Below are positions 1 through 10,900 of a DNA stretch of 64,000 bases, piece after piece; within the stretch, counting starts at the first letter, position 1, and each line of letters starts with the position of its first letter. The stretch comes from Rutpela maculata (taxonomy: Eukaryota > Arthropoda > Insecta > Coleoptera > Cerambycidae), in assembly GCA_936432065.2 (NCBI GenBank), contig OW386289.2, positions 39,573,538 to 39,637,537 of the forward strand, read 5' to 3'. The translations under genes and the position numbers were made by a program. A model generated the notes under the pieces. It ran no database searches and was not told the DNA's origin. It saw only the letters and a list, made by a program, of their open reading frames with translations.

Positions 1-265
1 GGGTGGGGGGTCCTCTCGGCTCTTATGGCTGCCAGGAGCTCTGCATGCTGGGTCTTTTGGGCCTCCAGCTGCTTGGCCACATCTGCTCTGAGCTGAGCCA
101 TCCTCTGGTTCATCTCTACGAGCTGCGCTTTTAGCGCATTATTCTCGGCAGAGAGCGTTCGGATTAGCTCGTCTCTGTGGTCCTCCTGCTCCATGGGCCT
201 GATAATAGAGGTACCGTCGTCTCCTCGGTTGGGCATACTGTCCTCCACAGTATTATCCTGGCTAT
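1..265 (-). CDS. Partial coiled-coil exon running off the window edge
   Basis: On the minus strand about 88 codons are open from position 265 to the window edge. The C-terminal half has heptad-like spacing of Leu/Met/Ala (ENNALKAQL, MNQRMAQLRADV, KQLEAQ) rich in Glu, Lys and Gln, which predicts a coiled coil. The N-terminal part is acidic and polar. A pyrimidine-rich acceptor (ttcttttcag) lies immediately upstream on this strand at 266-275, so it looks like an internal exon. The protein family is not recognised; it could be a host gene or the gag-like ORF of a retroelement. The frame and coiled coil are seen directly; the splice site is inferred. Confidence 0.4.
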
Positions 266-435
266 CTGAAAAGAAATTTATTTTATTATTTGGCACTTTG
301 TTGTTTTCTGTCCTGAAAGAAAAGTTATGATTAGTAATAGTGGAAAGGAGGGGGTAAGGAAAAACAAAGTGTCCCCAGGCGGGGGACTTTATTTATCTTT
401 TATTTATTAGTGTCCTAAAAAGGACATCTTCATTT
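266..435. other. AT-rich segment with short hairpins, no gene seen
   Basis: No supported coding sequence. It contains two short inverted repeats, one around 381-405 (aaagtgtcccc ... gggggacttt) and one around 410-426 (tgtcc ... ggaca). On the minus strand it would be intronic if the neighbouring coiled-coil exon is real; a second possible acceptor (tttctttcag) occurs there. Confidence 0.3.
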
Positions 436-543
436 TTGGCGCCCAGCGGCAACAACCGCTGGACTTCACTTTTGGCGCCCAACGGAAACAACTCCAGGAC
501 GGATTATTTGGCGCCCAGCGGCAATTCACCGCAGGGTTTAAAT
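436..543 (+). repeat. 36-bp tandem triplet with PBS-like TTGGCGCCCA core
   Basis: Three units start at 436, 472 and 508, exactly 36 bp apart. Each opens with TTGGCGCCCA(G/A)CGG. The first unit contains a perfect 7-bp hairpin, CCAGCGG/CCGCTGG, around a caacaa loop. TGGCGCCCAACG resembles the tRNA-Lys primer binding site of retroviral-type elements, but three copies in tandem are not typical of one. The period is a multiple of three, so the plus-strand frame reads as a degenerate 12-residue repeat (LAPSGNN...). Whether it is translated is unknown. Confidence 0.6.
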
Positions 544-718
544 AATCCTTTCTCCCCCCGGCCAGAGCTTCACTCTGCCCCGGGGATGCTGCCCCAGGCA
601 GATATCGTATACACCGGTGGGCCCCAAAGCCATTTCGTCCCCGAGCCGCCGATGCCGCTCCACGACGTCGCCGACGCCGGGGACGTCTTGGGCTTTGCCG
701 GGCCTAACGCTTGTAGAC
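544..718. other. GC-rich unassigned segment
   Basis: A GC- and CpG-rich stretch between the 36-bp repeats and the first R4-like copy. Both strands are open for about 60 codons, which is expected from the composition. No motif is recognised. It may be flanking host DNA or part of an older retroelement cut by the C1 insertion. Confidence 0.3.
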
Positions 719-1600
719 AGATAAGCCAATGCATGGAGTTTTCTATAAAAATATAGAAAACCTTGGCTTATCCGAAAGGCTGACCTTTGCCTTCTTAAGG
801 TCAGCCGGGCTGAAGTCTGAGACCGAGGGATTCATAATGGCTTGCCAGGATGGTATATTTAACACCCTCGTCTATCGTAGTCGTGTCATGGGTATAGAAG
901 TCCCTGATGTCAGCTGCAGGGCCTGTCGCAGGGCGCCAGAGACTCTTATGCACTTGCTGTCGGCTTGTCCGACATATGCAGTCTCGGCCTATATCCATAG
1001 ACACGACGGAGCATTACGAGTGCTTTATTATCATTTAAGGTACTCGTATGGGATAGACGAAACACCAGTGCTGCCTTATGCTCCTGGGGATATTGAGTCC
1101 GTTGTGGGAAATCAGAAGTGTCTAATTTATTGGAACTACTCTTTTCCCACCGTCAGGCAAATACAAGCCAACAAGCCTGACGTAGTCCTCCTCGACCATC
1201 AACTCAAGACAATGTTTGTCGTGGAGTTCTCGGCTCCCGCGGAGAACAACATTGTCTTGAAGGAGGAGGAAAAACGGGCAAAATATCGAGATCTGCTCTT
1301 CGAACTCCGCAGACTGTATCCAGACCATACTGTTAAGTTAGTGGTACTGATTATAGGAGTCCTCGGTGGAACGAGACACACACTGCTTTCGGAACTCATA
1401 CCGGCATGCCGAAATTCGGCAGAGGTCTTAGCCAGCAGGATGCAGAAAGCCGTCATCCTCGGTTCATTACGTCTGCTCAGAGCACACGATTCCCGGACCC
1501 AGTAGTCACTTACCCCGCGGGTGTGGGGAGTGGCTGCCGGTACTACCAGCTCCCCTCTGTGAGGGTCGGAGCCACAGAGAAGGGTGACTAGTTTTTAACA
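719..1600 (+). mobile_element. C1: 5'-truncated subfamily A copy
   Basis: Homology to other A copies starts at gataagccaatgc near 719 and continues through the stop and 3' UTR. Everything upstream of the last quarter of the ORF is missing, as is usual for abortive target-primed reverse transcription. The 3' UTR carries both conserved stem-loops and ends in a TAA tract. Confidence 0.85.
729..1505 (+). pseudogene. C1 ORF fragment: CCHC knuckle plus RLE endonuclease
   Basis: 258 codons, open to the native stop (LRAHDSRTQ). It contains the C-X2-C-X8-H-X4-C knuckle (CRACRRAPETLMHLLSAC) and the endonuclease core KPDVVLLDHQ...VVEFSAP, the PD...E arrangement of restriction-like nucleases of R2/R4-type elements. 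The Myb-like and RT domains are absent through 5' truncation, so it cannot be autonomous. The listed ATG is an internal Met (MHGVFYKN), not a native start. Relative to most A copies it lacks two codons (Lys-Ile) in the SEL(KI)IPAC segment. Confidence 0.85.
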
Positions 1601-1637
1601 AAATAATAATGATAACAATAATAATAATAGTAATAAA
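1601..1637 (+). repeat. (TAA)n tail/target between C1 and C2
   Basis: Slightly degenerate TAA microsatellite with one TGA and one ACA interruption, joining the C1 tail to the C2 leader. Confidence 0.9.
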
Positions 1638-1701
1638 GCAGGAGAGACTGACTTTCATCTATCAAGCCTTTGGTGAGTAGCGCCACCACTTACTCCAGCT
1701 G

Positions 1702-1769
1702 GGGTGCAAAACCGAACCGGCAGCCCTAGTGCACCCGGGAGGGGAAAGCTCATTCCCCTCTGGTGTCGG
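1702..1769 (+). ncRNA. Candidate HDV-like self-cleaving ribozyme (C2)
   Basis: The pairing order matches an HDV-like double pseudoknot. P1 is GGGTGC (1702-1707) with GCACCC (1731-1736). P2 is CCGGCA (1717-1722) with TGTCGG (1764-1769, including a G-U pair). P4 is GAGGGGAA (1739-1746) with TTCCCCTC (1753-1760). P3 is very short or unclear. R2-group elements are known to carry HDV-like ribozymes at their 5' ends. Cleavage is predicted just before G1702; activity is not shown. Confidence 0.6.
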
Positions 1770-1995
1770 TCGTGGGCTTGCTGGGCTAACCACCCACAAG
1801 CCCTCACTTCTGATTCCTGAAAACAGAAGACAGGGCCCCCACAATCGACCCCGTCCAAGGGCAAGGTGGTGGGGCCCAACTGGATGGAGCGCCCGTTGAC
1901 GAACGCTATGGACAAGGACGCTTTGAGTGGACGGATGAGCTAAGGGACGCCTTCTGCAATGCTATGAAAGCAGTGAGCCCGCACGAAGGGGATAC

Positions 1996-3110
1996 ATGGG
2001 GCGGATGCATGCTCTGTGGTGTGACTGGCATCCAGAGCATGGCGCCTTCACGCCACAAAATCTGCGTGACTATGTATCCCATCTTCGTAGAAGGGGCTAC
2101 GTGAGGGCTGCTCCTGGACCGGTGAATGAGGTGGACGAAAGACCGCCGCATTCACCGGTTGAGGAAGTGGCTCTCTTTGTTCCACCAATACCAGAGGGCC
2201 TCAGTACCAGACGGGGGCTACACCACATAAAAGCCCCCGGGCCACCAGATCTGGCCAGAGTGGACGAAGAACTTCGTGAAGCGCTTCCAGAACGGGCTGA
2301 CATCTGGCACATAAACTGTGCCGTGTATGTCGCTGCTCAACGCTTTTCTCGGCTGGAGAGGCGTAATACTGCCTCCCCACAGGAGAGAGCGGGGCGGCGC
2401 ATACAAAAGATGGAAGCCAAGATCCGGTCGGCGAGGCAACACGCATCCCGTATCCAATGTGTGATGCGGCCAATAGGCCGTTCACGCCTAAAGTGCGTCG
2501 AATAGCCACCAACTTAAGACGCGTCCATCACACACTCAATGAGGCAGTGCTGCGAACCACCAAACAGCACTGTCTCGACAGGATACGGATGCTAGTGGTT
2601 TGTAAAAAATCACTAGTGAGGCGGGCGAGGGGGCTGGCGGAAAATAAACTCTTCCGCCAAAAGCCCTCGCGTCTTTTCGAACCGCCTCCACGTGTTGCAG
2701 AGAATCCGCCGACTGTAGATCAGGTGGAAAATTTCTGGAAAACACTTTACGAGGAGAAGCTTCCACTCAACCGAGACTCTCCAGCCCTGGCACACTTTGA
2801 AGCCTTCTGTCAAAGGCTTCAACAACCAAACGAGGTGTGCCAACCGATAACTCCAGAAGAGGTTCGAAGAGCTCTTGAGGGCTCGAAGAACTTTGCTGCT
2901 CCAGATCCCGATGGGATAAATAACTACTGGTGGAAAAAATTACCCAGCACCCACCACCATTTGGCCAGAATTTTCAATTCATGGCTAAATGGGGAGCAGC
3001 AAATTCCTTCTTGGGTTGTCGAGGGGCGGACAGTGCTGATCCCGAAGAACGGAGATTTGTCTGACCCAGGCTTGCCAGGATGGTGTATTAAACACCCTCG
3101 TCTATCGTAG
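1996..3110 (+). pseudogene. C2 broken N-terminal and RT part
   Basis: Two overlapping frames: 1996-2505 (rest of the Myb-like domain, PxEGLSTRRGL linker, helical ARQHASRIQ segment) and 2457-3110 (NRPFTPKVRR through RT motifs NFAAPDPDGIN and VEGRTVLIPKNGDLSDP). The 11-nt loss near 2466 causes the frameshift. After 3067 the frame enters the deletion junction and ends out of frame, so no catalytic aspartates remain. PDPDGI replaces the usual PGPDGI. Confidence 0.8.
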
Positions 3111-3117
3111 TCGTGTC

Positions 3118-3741
3118 ATGGGTATAGAGGTCCCTGATGTCAGCTGCAGGGCCTGCCGCAGGGCGCCAGAGACTCTTATGCACTTGCTGTCGGCTTGCCC
3201 GACATATGCAGTCTCGGCCTATATCCAAAGGCACGACGGAGCATTACGAGTGCTTTACTACCATTTAAGGCACTCGTATGGGATAGACGAAACACCAGTG
3301 CTGCTTTACGCTCCGGGGGATATTGAGTCCGTTGTGGGAAATGAGAAGTGTCTAATTTATTGGAACTACTCTTTTCCCACCGTCAGGCAAATACAAGCCA
3401 ACAAGCCTGACGTAGTACTCCTCGACCATCAACTCAAGACAATGTTCGTCGTGGAGTTCTCGGCTCCCGCGGAGAACAACATTGTCTTGAAGGAGGAGGA
3501 AAAACGGACAAAATATCGAGATCTGCTCTTCGAACTCCGCAGACTGTATCCAGACCATACTGTTAAGATAGTGGTACTGATTATAGGAGCCCTCGGTGGA
3601 ACGAGACACACACTGCTTTCGGAACTTAAGATCATACCGGCATGCCGAAATTCGGCAGAGGTCTTAGCCGGCAGAATGCAGAAGGCCGTCATCCTCGGCT
3701 CATTACGTCTGCTCAGGGCACACGATTCCCGGACCCAGTAG
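3118..3741 (+). pseudogene. C2 C-terminal CCHC/endonuclease part
   Basis: 207 codons from MGIEVPDVSC to LRAHDSRTQ stop, with an intact CCHC knuckle and KPDVVLLDHQ/VVEF endonuclease residues. It lies directly downstream of the internal deletion, offset by a 1-nt loss in the TTTAAC run near 3090, so it is not joined in frame to the upstream RT remnant. Confidence 0.8.
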
Positions 3742-3841
3742 TCACTTACCCCACGGGTGTGGGGAGTGGCTGCCGGTACTACCAGCTCCCCTCTGTGAGG
3801 GTCGGAGCCACAGAGAAGGGTGACTGGTTTTTAGCTAGCTA

Positions 3842-3873
3842 AAAAATAATAATAATAATAATAATAATAATAA
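3842..3873 (+). repeat. (TAA)n between C2 and C3
   Basis: Short A-run followed by about nine TAA units. Confidence 0.9.
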
Positions 3874-4150
3874 GATGGTCGTCCTGATAATCGGTGTACT
3901 TGGTGGAATGAGGCCTACGCTGCTCTCGGAATTAAAGGCCATACCAGCCTGCCGAAAGTCAGCCGAGTGGTTGGCAGGCCAAATGCAGAAGGCAGTTATC
4001 CTGGGGTCCCTTCGTCTTCTTAGGGCACATGAATCTGGCATCTACAGTCACTAACCCTGCGGGATGCGGGGAGTGGCTGTGGATAATTCGCTGGCGCTTC
4101 TCCCGTGAGAATGTCGGAGACACGGGAGAACTGTCCAGCATCGAGCACGC
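3874..4150 (+). mobile_element. C3: 3'-end fragment of subfamily B
   Basis: Starts within the last 60 codons of B (VVLIIGVLGG ... LRAHESGIYSH, stop TAA at 4052-4054) followed by the B 3' UTR and an A-run. It is heavily 5'-truncated and has no RT. Confidence 0.8.
4049..4130 (+). other. B-type 3' UTR double stem-loop (C3)
   Basis: HP1 pairs CACT (4049-4052) and CCCTGC (4055-4060) with GCGGGG (4066-4071) and AGTG (4072-4075). HP2 is a perfect 10-bp stem, TTCTCCCGTG (4098-4107) with CACGGGAGAA (4121-4130), capped by a loop containing TCGGAG. The stop codon lies in the HP1 left strand. Likely recognised by the element's RT for target-primed reverse transcription (inferred). Confidence 0.7.
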
Positions 4151-4179
4151 GAAAAAAAAAATAATAATAATAATAATAA
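4151..4179 (+). repeat. (A)n(TAA)n between C3 and C4
   Basis: A-run plus about six TAA units directly before the C4 leader gcaggaggggc. Confidence 0.9.
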
Positions 4180-4211
4180 GCAGGAGGGGCTAACCGTCGT
4201 CTATCTAGCCT

Positions 4212-7200
4212 TTGGTGAGTAGCGCCACCACTTACTCCAGCTGGGGATGCAAAATCGAACCGGCAGCCCTAGCGCATCCGGGAGGGGAGAGCATCTTCCC
4301 CTCTGGTGTCGGTCGAGGGCTTGCTGAGCTAACCACCCACAAGCCCAAACCTCCGGTTCCTATTGGCCGAGGACAGGGCCCCCACGATCGACCACGTTCG
4401 GATAGGGGTCAAGGGCAAGGTGGTGGGGCCCAACAAGATCGACAGCCCATTGTTGACAACCGCGATGAACAAGGACGCTTTGAGTGGACAGATGAACTGA
4501 GGGACGACCTTATGCAGTGCTACGAAAGCAGTGAGCCCGCGCGAAAGGGATACATGGGGCGAATGCACGTTCTGTGGTGTGCAAGGCACCCAGAACACAA
4601 CGCCTTCACGCCACAAAACCTGCGTAATTATGTGTCCCACCTTCGTCGCAGGGGCTACGTGAGACTGCTCCTCAGCCGATGAATGAGGTGGCCGAAGGTC
4701 CACCCGATGAACCGGTTGAGGTTGCAGTCCCAGTCGTTCCACCAGTACCAGAGGGCCTCAGTACCAGAAGGGGGTTGCACAACATAAAACCCCCCGGGCC
4801 ACAAGATCTAGCCAGAGTGGATGCGGAACTTCGTGCAGCGCTACCAGAAGAGGCTGACATCTGGCACATAAATTGTGCCGTGTATGCTGCCGCTCAACGC
4901 TTATCTCAGGTGGAGAGGCGGAACAGTGTTTCTCCACAAGAGAGAGCGAGATGGCGCATACACAAGATGGAAGCCAAGATCCGGTCGGCGAGGCAACACG
5001 CATCCCGTATCTAATGTGTGATGGACTATATGGCGGCCAATAGGCCTTTCACGCCTAAAGTGCGGCGAGTAGCTGCTAACTTAAGACGCGTCCATCACAC
5101 ACTCAATGGGGCAGTGCTACAAACCACCAAACAGCACTGCCTCGACAGGATACGGATGCTAGTGTCTTGTAAGAAGTCACTAGTGAGGCGGGCGAGGGGG
5201 CTAGCGGAAAATCAACTTTTCCGCAAAAAGCCCTCGCGTCTTTTCGAACCGCCTCAGCGTGTTGCTGAAAATCCGCCGACTGCAGATCAGGTGGAAAACT
5301 TCTGGAAAACGTTGTACGAACAGAAGCTTCCACTCAACAGAGACTCTCCAGCCCTGGCACACTTTGAAACCTTTTGTCAAAGGTTTCAGCAACCACAACA
5401 GGTGTGCCAACCGATAACCCCAGAAGAGGTTCGAAGAGCTCTTGAGGGCTCTAAGAACTTTGCTGCTCCAGGTCCCGACGGGATCAATAACTTTTGGTGG
5501 AAAAAATTATCCAGTACCCACCGCCATTTAGCCAGAATTTTCAATTCATGGCTAAATGGGGAGCAGCAAATTCCTTCTTGGGTTGTCGAGGGGCGGACAG
5601 TGCTGATCCCGAAGAACGGAGATTTGTCTAACCCAAAGAACTACCGGCCGATAACCTGTTTAAATGCATGTTACAAGGTGTTTACGCGCATCTTGTACAT
5701 GCGAGTGCTCCACGCAGTTGAACCGGTTTACGAGCGGATATATGAGCAACGAGGGTCAAAGAGAGGAGTCGCTGGCTGTAAGGAGAACCTGCTGATTGAC
5801 AGGTGTGTCACGCAGGACTCCATGCAGTATAAGCGTAACCTCTCCATGGCCTGGATCGACTACCGCAAGGCATTTGACATGACATCGCACGAGCTTATTG
5901 TACACTTGCTCCGATGTCTTGCGGTACCTGATCCCGTAGTGAGATGCATCGAAGAACTGATGCCGCTCTGGAGGACTCGCTTTACCATTACATCGGGTAA
6001 TGATAGAGTCCAGACGGAGTCGGTAACATTCAGAAGGGGAGTATTTCAGGGAGACTCCCTCAGCCCCCTTCTATTTTGCATCTCATTACTGCCATTATCC
6101 GTTTCGCTCCGGAAAACCCGTGGATACAACTGCGGTACCCCTGGCGATAGGAGGCATAAGGTCACCCATCTGTTTTATATGGATGACCTTAAACTTTATG
6201 CCTCCGGAGAGAGGGACCTACACCAGTGCCTCAGGGTGGTACAGGAGTACACGCAGGCTGTCGGTATGGAGTTCGGATTAGACAAATATGCACTGGTTCA
6301 TCTCAAGAGAGGACGATGCGGGAACTACGGAGAGGACGCGCAGCTCGTGGACGGAAGCATCTTACATCATCTAGATGCCGGAGAGTCGTACACTTACTTG
6401 TGTGTCGAGCAACGCTCCACCCAAGAAGTGAGTGTACTGAAAAACGCTCTCCGCGGCAAGTATCAGCACCGACTCCGACAGATCTGGTCTTCAGAGCTGT
6501 CGGGGAAGAACAAGGTGTCTGCTACCAACATGCTTGCCGTTCCGATCCTTCTCTACTCCTTTGGAGTAGTGAAATGGACTCAAGAAGAGTTGCGTCAAAT
6601 CAACGTAGGAACCCGAAAGAAGACGCATCTCAATAGGAGTTTGCATCCTAAATCGTCTGTTCCACGGCTATACCTCCCACGACATCGGGGAGGCCGTGGA
6701 CTTGAGTTTGGAGAGTCTCCATAATAGGATGGTTCTGGATGGAGCCTGTAAGGTCATCAGGAGTTCGGATCCCCTCCTCTGCATGGTCCGAGACCATGAA
6801 AATGCAGGGGTAGGAGCCTTTCTGTTTAAGGCAGCACAGAGAGCAGCCGATGAACTTGGTCTCTCCTTCGACGTCGAGCGGGTAAATCGCGACTCTGTCA
6901 CCGAGTTGGAACCTGCTCGGCGAAAAGCCCAAATTAAAGCTGCAGAACACAACAACTTTCTGCAGCTTCACACGGATAAGCCAATGCATGGAGTTTTCTA
7001 TAAAAATATAAAAAACCTTGGCTTATCCGAAAGGCTGAACTTTGCCTTCTTAAGGTCAGCTGGGCTGAAGTCTGAGACCGAGGGATTCATAATGGCTTGC
7101 CAGGATGGTGTATTTAACAACCTCGTCTATAGTAGTCGTGTCATGGGTATAGAGGTCCCTGATGTCAGCTTCAGGGCCTGCCGCAGAGCGCCAGAGACTC

Positions 7201-7766
7201 TTATGCACTTGCTGTCGGCTTGCCCGACATATGCAGTCTCGGCCTATATGCAAAGGCACGACGGAGCATTACGAGTACTTTACTACCATTTAAGGCACTC
7301 GTATGGGATAGACGAAATACCAGTGCTGCCTTACGCTACGGGGGATATTGAGTCCGTTGTGGGAAATGAGAAGTGTCTAATTTATTGGAACTACTCTTTT
7401 CCCACCGTCAGGCAAATACAAGCCAACAAGCCTGACGTAGTACTCCTCGACCATCAACTCAAGACAATGTTCGTCGTGGAGTTCTCGGCTCCCGCGGAGA
7501 ACAACATTGTCTTGAAGGAGGAGGAAAAACGGACAAAATATCGAGGTCTGCTCTTCGAACTCCGCAGACTGTATCCAGACCATACTGTTAAGATAGTGGT
7601 ACTGATTATAGGAGCCCTCGGTGGAACGAGACACACACTGCTTTCGGAACTTAAGATCATACCGGCATGCCGAAACTCGGCAGAGGTCTTAGCCGGCAGA
7701 ATGCAGAAGGCCGTCATTCTCGGTTCATTACGTCTGCTCAGGGCACACGATTCCCGGACCCAGTAG
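4212..7766 (+). pseudogene. C4 retrotransposon polyprotein, four frame segments
   Basis: Segments: 4212-4682 (open across the ribozyme fold, then the Myb-like domain RFEWTDELRDDL...HLRRRGY), 4679-5014 (linker), 5018-6724 (RT with AWIDYRKAFD, GVFQGDSLSP, FYMDDLKLYA, then thumb) and 6696-7766 (tail, CCHC, RLE nuclease, stop after DSRTQ). RT catalytic residues and nuclease PD...E are intact, but two frameshifts and one stop break the protein. Odd substitutions include DKYALV and YLCVEQ where other copies have DKCALV and YLGVEQ. Confidence 0.85.
4245..4312 (+). ncRNA. Candidate HDV-like ribozyme with compensatory P1 change (C4)
   Basis: P1 is GGATGC (4245-4250) with GCATCC (4274-4279). Compared with GGGTGC/GCACCC in C2 and C5, both sides of the third base pair changed (G-C to A-T), so pairing is kept. 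P2 is CCGGCA (4260-4265) with TGTCGG (4307-4312); P4 is GAGGGGA (4282-4288) with TCCCCTC (4297-4303). Confidence 0.62.
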
Positions 7767-7866
7767 TCACTCACCCCACGGGCGTGGGGAGTGGCTACCG
7801 GTACTACCAGCTCCCCTCTGTGAGGGTCGGAGCCACAGAGAAGGGTGACTGGTTTTTAGCTAGCTA

Positions 7867-7902
7867 AAAAAAAATAATAATAATAATAATAATAATAAAT
7901 AA
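7867..7902 (+). repeat. (A)n(TAA)n between C4 and C5
   Basis: A-run and about nine TAA units before the C5 leader. Confidence 0.9.
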
Positions 7903-7934
7903 GCAGGAGGGGCTGACTTTCATCTATCAAGTCT

Positions 7935-10900
7935 TTGGTGAGTAGCGCCACCACTTACTTCAGCTGGGGGTGCAAAATCGAACCGGCAGCCCTAGTGCAC
8001 CCGGGAGGGGAAAGCTTATTCCCCTCTGGTGTCGGTCGTGGGCTTGCTGGGCTAACCACCCACAAGCCCAAATCTCTGGTTCCAGTTGAAAAAAGGCAGG
8101 GCCTCCACGATCGACCCCAAGCGGATAGGGGTCATGGGCAAGGTGGTGGGGCCCAACAGGACGAACTGCCCGATGACGACAACCGCGACGCATATGGACG
8201 CTTTGAATGGACGGACGAGCTGAGGGACGACCTTCTGCAGTGCTATGAAAGCAGTGAGCCTGCACGGAGGGGATACATGGCGCGGATGCATGCTCTGTGG
8301 TGTGATATACTCCCAGAGCATCGCGCTTTTACGAAACAAAATCTTCGTGACTATGTATCTCACCTCCGAAGCAGAGGCTACATCAGAACCGCTCTGAGAC
8401 CTGTTGTCGACAGACCGCCCGATCAACTGGTCGAGGAGGTGGTTTTAGATGTTCCACCCATACCAGAGGGCATCAGAACCAGAAGGGGGCTGCACCATCA
8501 AAAGCCCCCTAGGCCACAAGATCTGGTCAGAGTGGACGCAGAACTCAGTGAAGCTATTCCGGAAGAGACTGATATCTGGCACATTAATTGTGCCGTCTAC
8601 GACGCCGCGACGCGGCTCTCTCCGGTGGTAAGGCGGGATAATACTACTTCCCCTCAGGAGAGAGCTGACCGGCGTATAAGAAAGATGGAAGCCAAGATCC
8701 GGTCGGCGAGACAATATGCCTCCCGTATGCAGTGTGTGATGGATTACATGGCGGAGAACAGGCCTTTCACGTCAAAGTGCGGCGAATCGCCGCCAACTTA
8801 AGGCGAGTCCATCACACGCTTAACGTGACAGTGCTGCTTACCACCAAGCAACATTGTCTCGATAGAATACGGATGCTAGTGGCTTGCAAAAAGTCGCTAT
8901 CAAAGCGGACGAGTGCAGTAGCGGAAAATAACCTTTTCCGCAAGAAGCCATCTCGCCTGTTCCAACCGCCTGAGCGTATTGTTGAGAATCCGCCGACTGT
9001 AGATCAGGTGGAAGACTTCTAGAAGACGCTTTACGAACAAAAGCGTCCACTAAACCGAGATACTCCAGCCCTGGCACACTTTGAAGCTTTCTGCCAAGGG
9101 CTCCAGCGGCCTCAAGTAGTGTGCCAACCGATAACGACGGAAGAGGTTCGAAGAGCCCTAGAAGGCTCCAAGAACTTTGCTGCTCCTGGACCCGATGGGA
9201 TTAACACCTTTTGGTGGAAAAAACTTCCGAGCACCCACCGCCATTTAGCCAGAATCTTCACCTCGTGGCTAAATGGAGAGCAGCAAATCCCTTCCTGGAT
9301 TATCGAGGGGCGAACCGTGCTACTCCCTAAGAACGGAGATCTGGCAGACCCAGCGAACTACACACCGATAACCTGTTTAAACGCATGTTACAAGATATTC
9401 ACACGTATCTTGTACATGCGGGTACTTCAAGCAAGCGGCCCGGTTTACGAACGGATATACGAGCAACGTGGGTCTAAGAAGGGTGTCGCTGGCTGCAAGG
9501 AGAACCTGCTTATTGACAGATGTGTCACGCAGGACTCCGTGCAGTATAAGCGGAACCTTTCTATGGCCTGGATCGATTACCGCAAGGCATTTGATATGAT
9601 ATCTCATGAGCTAATTGTTCACTTGCTCCAATGTCTTGCGGTGCCCGGTCCCGTAGTGAGATGCATAGAACATCTCATGCCGCTCTGGAGGACTCGCTTT
9701 ACTATAACATCTGGTAATGTCAGAGTCCAAACAGAGCCGGTTATGTTTAGGGGCGTGTTTCAGGGAGACTCTCTCAGCCTCCTTCTATTTTGCATCTCGC
9801 TACTGCCGTTATCCGTTGAACTTCGCAGAACCCGTGGTTACAATTGCGGTACCCCCGGAGATAGGAGGCATAAGGTCACCCATCTGTTTTACATGGATGA
9901 CCTTAAACTTTATGCCTCCAGCGAGAGAGATTTACGCCAATCTCTCAGGGTGGTACATGAGTACACTCAGGCTGTCGGTATGGAGTTCGGCTTGGACAAA
10001 TGTGCACTGGTTCACCTCAAGAGAGGACGATGCGGTGACTACGGAGAGGACGCGCAGCTTGTGGATAGAAGCATCTTGCACCACCTAGATGCCGGAGAGA
10101 CGTATAAATACTTGGGTGTTGAGCAACGCTCCACTCAAGAAGTGTCAACAGTTAAAAACGCTCTCCGCGGCAAGTACCAGCACCTCCTCCGGCAGATTTG
10201 GTCTTCTGAACTGTCGGGGAAGAATAAGGTGTCTGCAACTAACATGCTTGCCGTTCCGATCCTTCTACACTCCTTTGGGGTAGTGAAATGGACACAAGGC
10301 GAGTTGCGCCAACTCGATGTAGGAACCCGAAAGATGATGCATCTCAACAGAAGTTTGCATCCAAAATCGTCCGTTCCGCGGTTATATCTCTGACGACAGC
10401 AGGGAGGCCGTGGACTCTTGAGTTTGGAGTATCTACATAGCAGGTCGGCTCTGGATGGAGCTTGCAAGATCATCAAGAGTTCGGATCCCCTTCTCTGCAT
10501 GGTTCGCGACCATGAAAACGCAGGGACGGGAGCGTTCTTATTCAAGGCAGCACAACGAGCAGCCGATGAACTTGGTCTCGACTTCGACACTGGGCGGGTA
10601 AACCCGAGTTCTGTCACCGAGCTGGAACCCGCTCAGCTAAAAGCCCATACAAAAGCAGCAGAGCAACGTAAATTTCTGCAGCTGCATAAAGATAAGCCCT
10701 TGCATGGAGTCTTCTACAAGAACATCGAAGACAGGGGCTTATCTGAGAAGCTGACCTTTGCTTTCCTAAGGTCAGCTGGGCTGAAGTCTGAGACCGAAGG
10801 GTTCATTATGGCTTGCCAGGATGGTGTCTTTAACACACTCGTCTATCGAAGTCATGTCCTGGGTATAGAGGTCCTTGATGTAAACTGTAGGGCCTGCCGA

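Larger units (their letters stand above)
1638..3841 (+). mobile_element. C2: A copy with 5' leader but RT core deleted
   Basis: It starts with the shared leader gcaggag(a/g)g(a/g)ctgac and the ribozyme-like fold, then the ORF with a 1-nt loss near 1950 and an 11-nt loss near 2466. At about 3067 it jumps from the RT segment ending GDLSDP to the CCHC region (CQDGV...), removing about 1.4 kb including motif A and YMDD. The 3' end is complete. It is a non-autonomous internal-deletion derivative that keeps both RNA ends. Confidence 0.85.
4180..7866 (+). mobile_element. C4: full-length A copy, coding frame broken
   Basis: Complete from the leader through the ribozyme-like fold, ORF and 3' UTR (about 3.7 kb). 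The ORF is broken by a 1-nt loss near 4664, a CAA-to-TAA stop at about 5012 and a 2-nt loss near 6703. It closely resembles C9. Confidence 0.88.

Noticed and set aside
436..756. 106-codon plus-strand ORF with LAPSGNN repeats
   Set aside because: It runs from the 36-bp repeat into the unrelated C1 insertion, so its 3' part cannot belong to one protein. Kept only as a repeat feature.
1122..1456. Minus-strand ORFs repeated in every A copy
   Set aside because: Antisense shadows of the conserved endonuclease coding region; they recur only because the sense sequence is repeated.
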